The notes under the pieces were generated by a model that saw only the letters and a program-made list of their open reading frames with translations, ran no database searches and was not told the DNA's origin. From assembly GCA_964531735.1 (NCBI GenBank), contig CAZHGD010000229.1, positions 1-9,543 of the forward strand: a stretch of 9,543 nucleotides of DNA. The letters are read 5' to 3'. Source of the DNA: CAZHGD01 sp964531735 (GTDB lineage Bacteria; Armatimonadota; UBA10988). Made by a program: the position numbers and the translations under genes. Every line of letters starts with the position of its first letter. Position 1 is the stretch's first letter. Of the stretch, positions 6,107-9,543 are shown in pieces.

Positions 6107-6772
6107 ATGACGCGCCGACGTTGCGCCTTTACCTTGATTGAGTTGCTGGTCGTAATTGCCATTATCGCGATTCTGGCCGCGATCCTGTTCCCCGTGTTCG
6201 CCAAGGCGCGGGAGAAAGCCCGCCAGTCGAGTTGCGCCAGCAACACCAAGCAGATGGGCCTGGCCACGATGCAGTACGCCCAGGACTACGACGAGCGCAT
6301 GGCGCTGCAGGCCGACTGGGCCTACGCCGGCACTCCGGCTGCACCGAACACCAACCGCAACTTCTGGCGGTACTCGCTGCAGCCGTACATCAAGAACTGG
6401 CAGGTCATGGTCTGCCCGAGCGGTGACCGGAGCGACATCTCGTCGATCAGCTTCAACGGCACGCGCATGTACGGCTACAACGTGCACGTGCGCGGCATCT
6501 CGCTGGGCGAGATGCGCCAGCCCGCGCAGCTCTACGTGATCGGCGACGCGATGCACTGGGACATCAACGACGGTGGCCAGGGCTGGGCGCTGGCCTACTC
6601 GAACATCTGCTCGGCCCAGTGCAACGCCGACCGCCGCGTGCCCGACAATGCGCGCCACAACCAGGGCCAGAACATCTCGTTCGCCGACGGCCACACCAAG
6701 TGGCAGTCGGCCTCGGAGATCGTCGGCAACCTGACCGACGCCACCAAGCGGGACACCGCCTTCCGGCCCTAA
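6107..6772 (+). CDS. Type IV pilin-like / pseudopilin protein with H-X9-DG motif
   Basis: The product has 221 residues. AAGGAG (6095-6100) lies 6 bases before the ATG at 6107, and this start gives a seven-residue positively charged leader, MTRRRCA, before FTLIELLVVIAI. The frame is open further upstream (to an ATG at 5927), but that would add 60 residues before the prepilin leader and is rejected. A prepilin peptidase should cut between Ala7 and Phe8 (Ala at -1 rather than the common Gly), with the conserved Glu at +5 (Glu12). The hydrophobic helix spans about 8-30, then comes the FAKAREKARQ stretch typical of the family. Near the end, His184, nine residues, then Asp194-Gly195 is the H-X9-DG motif of pilin-like proteins common in Planctomycetes, Lentisphaerae and Armatimonadota. 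Cysteines at 43, 103, 168 and 172 could form disulfides. Such proteins build type II secretion or type IV pilus-like filaments, or act as accessory subunits. Ile codons in the N-terminal helix are mostly ATT but all ATC afterwards. Confidence 0.95.
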   Translation: MTRRRCAFTLIELLVVIAIIAILAAILFPVFAKAREKARQSSCASNTKQMGLATMQYAQDYDERMALQADWAYAGTPAAPNTNRNFWRYSLQPYIKNWQVMVCPSGDRSDISSISFNGTRMYGYNVHVRGISLGEMRQPAQLYVIGDAMHWDINDGGQGWALAYSNICSAQCNADRRVPDNARHNQGQNISFADGHTKWQSASEIVGNLTDATKRDTAFRP

Positions 6773-6809
6773 CGCCTGCCTGCGGAAGGTCAACGCGCCG
6801 ACCGTACGA

Positions 6810-6849
6810 ACACCGCCGTCAGCACTCCGACAGGAGGTGACGGCGGTGT
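6810..6849 (+). promoter_or_regulatory. Hairpin enclosing the Shine-Dalgarno and GTG start of the large secreted protein
   Basis: Bases 6810-6821 (ACACCGCCGTCA) pair perfectly with 6838-6849 (TGACGGCGGTGT), 12 bp. Inside, CTCC (6825-6828) pairs with GGAG (6833-6836) around a GACA loop. The Shine-Dalgarno sequence AGGAGGTGA (6832-6840) therefore lies in the inner stem and the base of the outer one, and the GTG start codon (6846-6848) lies in the outer stem paired with CAC (6811-6813). If this forms in the mRNA it should block ribosome entry. No T run follows, so it is not a standard terminator, though it could also weaken read-through from the pilin-like gene that ends at 6772. What would open it (a protein, temperature, ligand, small RNA or coupled translation) is unknown. 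The pairing is seen directly; the function is inferred. Confidence 0.65.
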
Positions 6850-9543
6850 CTGCTCACTGGGCGGCGATGCTGCTGCTGGTGGCGTTGGTGGCCGCGCCGG
6901 CCGCCACGACGGTGACGCCAGTGGACCGCGACGGGATCGCGGTGACCACGGGCGCTGGGGCCACCGCGGTGCTCCGGTTGTCGAGCAACGGCGTGCTGAC
7001 CGCGAGCCGGGTGGACTCGGCTCCGGGCCAGGTGCGCCTGCGCGGGCTGGTCTGCCGTGACCCGCAGGCGGTCTCGTTCAGCGCCGACAGCCAGGTCACC
7101 GTGTCCGTGGCCGATGGCGAGTTGCCGCTGGTGCGCTTCCGCCTGGCCCTGCGCTCCTTCGACGCCGCGCGCTGGCAGGCGTTGTTCGGTGGCGACAAGG
7201 CGCCGTTCCACTTCCTCTGCTGCTCGTTGCCGACGGCTCAAGTCTGGCACCATCGCGGCTGGCTCAACGCCACCCCGAACGCCGATCCGTTCCCGCTGCT
7301 GGGCGACGAGCACGTCGGCTCGCCCGAGATCTCCTGCCTGTGGAACCGCAACTGGAGCTACCTCTGCGCGCTCGGCGGTCACCCGATCCCGATGATCGGC
7401 GTGTGGGATCCGAGCGCCAAGCTCTACCTCGGCTACGACTTCCAGGAGGCCCGCGCCACCGACCAGTCCGAGCGGGCCATCGCCACCGCCTACTGCTGGC
7501 AGCAGGGCACAGCCAAGAGCTTCATCACGCTGGCCTGGCCGCACGGCGGCCTGCGCTACGGCCAGTTGGTCTACCCGCGCGGCGATGAGGTGATCGACTC
7601 GCGCTGCCACCTGGTCATCGACCCGGACCTGCCGAGCTGGGAGGACCCGAACGAGCGGTTCCAGGCGCGGCTGTTCGCCCGCTATCGCGACGCGCTGCCG
7701 CAGGTGCCGGCGATGAACGACCTGAGCTGGCTGCCCGGTTCGGCGCGGCTGCGCGACTTCGTCGGGCCCATCGGCCTCAGTCTATGGGGGCCAGGCGGCG
7801 AGACGACGTTCTACCCCGCGGGCACGGTCCTCATCCACGGCTGGACCGGCCATCGCGAGCTGCCGATCGACACGTTGGCCCGCCGTGGTGACGACGCCGG
7901 CATCGAGCGGGCGCGCGGGCGGCTCGAGGAGCTGCTGACACGCTTCGCGAAGCGCGTCACGGTGGACGGCGACGCGTGTCTGTTCTGGGAAAAGCCGCTG
8001 TCCGGTGCCTGGCACACCGCCTGGGGCGGGCCAGGCGCCACGACGCTGCACAACACCGACGCCTGGTACGCCGCGCGCGTGCTGGTGGAGCTCTATCGCC
8101 TCGACCGGGCTCGCGGCCGGGCCAGACCCGAGTACCTGGCGGCCATCGACGGCATCTTCAACTGGACCAAGCGCTTCGTCTGGACGCGCAACGAGTTCGC
8201 CGATGTGCCGTCGTCGCCGTTCGCCATTGGCGGCACGCTGAGCGTGGCGTTCCTGCTCGACTACTACCACACGTTCCGAGACGATCCGGCCCGCCGGGCG
8301 AACGCGGCGCTGGCGCTGAAGCTGGCGGCCAACGTCACCTGGCGCTATCTGCCGATCTGGGCCATGGACAGCGACCGGTCCGACGGCGCGCTCGACAGTG
8401 CGTTCTTGATCGAGCCGAACAGCGGGCGCGACTGGGCGGCGCTGGCCTGCGCCAACGAGGTGCACTGGAACCTCGACACGCTGACGCAGGTGTACGTACA
8501 CTGCGGTGATGACCGGATGCGCTGGTATCTGCGCGGCATTCTGCAGCGCTGGCCGCAGCTCTACCGGCCGATCTGGGAGGACTCGCTGCAGGACGCCGAC
8601 CACGCGGCGATGACCGAAGGGCTGGGCTTCTACGACGGCGCCGGGCCGGGTCGCGGTGGCCGCTACAACTACGGCTCGGCCGACGCCCTGCCGCTGAACG
8701 AGCCGGTGGGCGAGTCCAAACTTCGTGTGGTGGCCGGGCCGCGCGCCGCCATCGGCTTCTGCAAAGGCGGCACGCACAGCGATCTGGCCGACTACCGCAC
8801 CGACGGGCGCGGGGCGTGCTCGTTCCGCGTCCAGTCGAGTCTGCCCGGCGAGTTCGACGTCAGCTTCTCCTACCCGTATGTGGACGTGTCGAAGCGGCCG
8901 GTCTACCTGACGCGCGCGGGCAGCACCACCGAACTCAAGGACGGCACCGGCGTGCGGCGCCCGCTGCAGAGCCCGAGCAGCCTGTACCTGTCGCGCCTGC
9001 GCGCGGGCGATGTGGTGCGGCTCGGCGAGGCGACGGCGCTGGCGGCGCCGGTGGCCAGCCCGGTCGCGACGACCGGCGGCACGTGGCCGGCGGCGGCCGG
9101 TGCCTTCGTGCCGCTGGCGCTGGCCGGTGACACGCCGCTAGTGTCGGACTGGGCCGATCTCGACAGCTTCGCCGGCCTGGTGACCGGCGTGAACTGGGCC
9201 TATGGGGTGCCCTATCGTCAGACCACGGCGGCGGCCAGCCGGGCCCAGACGTGGCCCGAACAGGCGGCCAAGGCGGTGTTCGTGGCCTACGCGCCGGCCG
9301 GTGAGGCGCGCCCGGCGCTACGGCTGGACGACGGGCAGCGCGTGGACCTGGCGGCCGACGTGGCGCCGGCCTGGCGGGCCTGGCCACCGATGTTCCGGCG
9401 TCGCGTGCTGCTGGGCGGCGCGGATCTGCCGCCGGGCCGCCGCTTGAGGGGGCTGGAGCCCAACGGCAACCTGGTCATGGCCGTGACGCTCTATCGCGGC
9501 GCGGCGCCGGCCTTGCGGGCGACGCGCGCGGCGCTGGCCGAGG
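6846..9543 (+). CDS. Large secreted protein of unknown function, 3' end outside the window (possible polysaccharide-active enzyme)
   Basis: The frame starting at GTG 6846 has no stop up to the window end: 899 codons. The start follows a near-perfect Shine-Dalgarno AGGAGGTGA (6832-6840) with 8 bases between AGGAGG and GTG; the ATG at 6867 lacks such a site. The N terminus has a hydrophobic run LLLVALVAAPAA that looks like a signal peptide, so export is likely. Residues from about 25 to 300 are beta-rich with a Cys-Cys pair near 126-127. From about 400 to 600 there are helical, Trp/Tyr-rich segments: NTDAWYAARVLVELYRL, GGTLSVAFLLDYYHTFRDD, a stretch with HWNLDTLTQVYVHCGDD, and DADHAAMTEGLGFYDG. 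This pattern is reminiscent of (alpha/alpha)-toroid glycosidases or polysaccharide lyases. From about 620 on it is beta-rich again. I cannot name a family or catalytic residues. Reading frames on the opposite strand here are shadows: this frame has uniform G/C-ending codons and a plausible protein throughout. It follows the pilin-like gene by 73 bases and is probably co-transcribed with it. Confidence 0.88.
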   Translation, partial: MSAHWAAMLLLVALVAAPAATTVTPVDRDGIAVTTGAGATAVLRLSSNGVLTASRVDSAPGQVRLRGLVCRDPQAVSFSADSQVTVSVADGELPLVRFRLALRSFDAARWQALFGGDKAPFHFLCCSLPTAQVWHHRGWLNATPNADPFPLLGDEHVGSPEISCLWNRNWSYLCALGGHPIPMIGVWDPSAKLYLGYDFQEARATDQSERAIATAYCWQQGTAKSFITLAWPHGGLRYGQLVYPRGDEVIDSRCHLVIDPDLPSWEDPNERFQARLFARYRDALPQVPAMNDLSWLPGSARLRDFVGPIGLSLWGPGGETTFYPAGTVLIHGWTGHRELPIDTLARRGDDAGIERARGRLEELLTRFAKRVTVDGDACLFWEKPLSGAWHTAWGGPGATTLHNTDAWYAARVLVELYRLDRARGRARPEYLAAIDGIFNWTKRFVWTRNEFADVPSSPFAIGGTLSVAFLLDYYHTFRDDPARRANAALALKLAANVTWRYLPIWAMDSDRSDGALDSAFLIEPNSGRDWAALACANEVHWNLDTLTQVYVHCGDDRMRWYLRGILQRWPQLYRPIWEDSLQDADHAAMTEGLGFYDGAGPGRGGRYNYGSADALPLNEPVGESKLRVVAGPRAAIGFCKGGTHSDLADYRTDGRGACSFRVQSSLPGEFDVSFSYPYVDVSKRPVYLTRAGSTTELKDGTGVRRPLQSPSSLYLSRLRAGDVVRLGEATALAAPVASPVATTGGTWPAAAGAFVPLALAGDTPLVSDWADLDSFAGLVTGVNWAYGVPYRQTTAAASRAQTWPEQAAKAVFVAYAPAGEARPALRLDDGQRVDLAADVAPAWRAWPPMFRRRVLLGGADLPPGRRLRGLEPNGNLVMAVTLYRGAAPALRATRAALAE

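Noticed and set aside
7782..8777. 331-codon minus-strand frame, and another at 6819-7610
   Set aside because: Both lie opposite the uninterrupted + strand frame from 6846, which has a strong ribosome site, a signal peptide and protein-like composition. The minus-strand products look like shadow translations.

Overview
The window is GC-rich DNA, almost fully coding, with every supported gene on the + strand. The best clue to its source is the gene at 6107-6772, a type IV pilin-like protein of the H-X9-DG kind. The wording of its N-terminal region (FPVFAKAREKARQ, then an SCASNTKQ-type segment) is typical of Armatimonadota and is also seen in Planctomycetes-like bacteria. I therefore suggest, as an inference only, an uncultured or environmental Armatimonadota-type bacterium. 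No mobile element, CRISPR array, tRNA or rRNA was seen.

Region A (1-4667) looks like one four-gene operon. It holds the 3' end of a gene with a proline-rich linker and one beta-sandwich domain; a secreted protein made of three more copies of that domain; a lipoprotein of peptidase family M28 that resembles glutaminyl-peptide cyclotransferase; and a GH29 alpha-L-fucosidase. The first three genes are joined by ATGA stop/start overlaps, and the fucosidase starts three bases after the previous stop. The likely theme is an envelope module that binds and processes glycans or proteins, with the fucosidase probably working inside the cell because it lacks a signal peptide.

Region B (4668-6106) holds a single membrane-anchored protein of unknown function with a very acidic tail. 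It is followed by a 288-base gap. That gap is not empty: about 5831-6039 is a decayed copy of the 3' end of a GH29 fucosidase gene, diverged from the intact gene upstream, with a one-base frameshift, a deletion and an amber stop. RNA hairpins with GCGA loops also lie there.

Region C (6107-9543) holds the pilin-like gene and then a very large secreted protein that starts at a GTG codon at 6846 and runs off the window (899 codons visible, no stop). Its Shine-Dalgarno sequence and start codon lie inside a strong hairpin (6810-6849), with a 12-bp perfect outer stem and an inner CTCC/GGAG stem. This suggests controlled translation of the large protein. The hairpin and the fucosidase relic are the two most notable observations.
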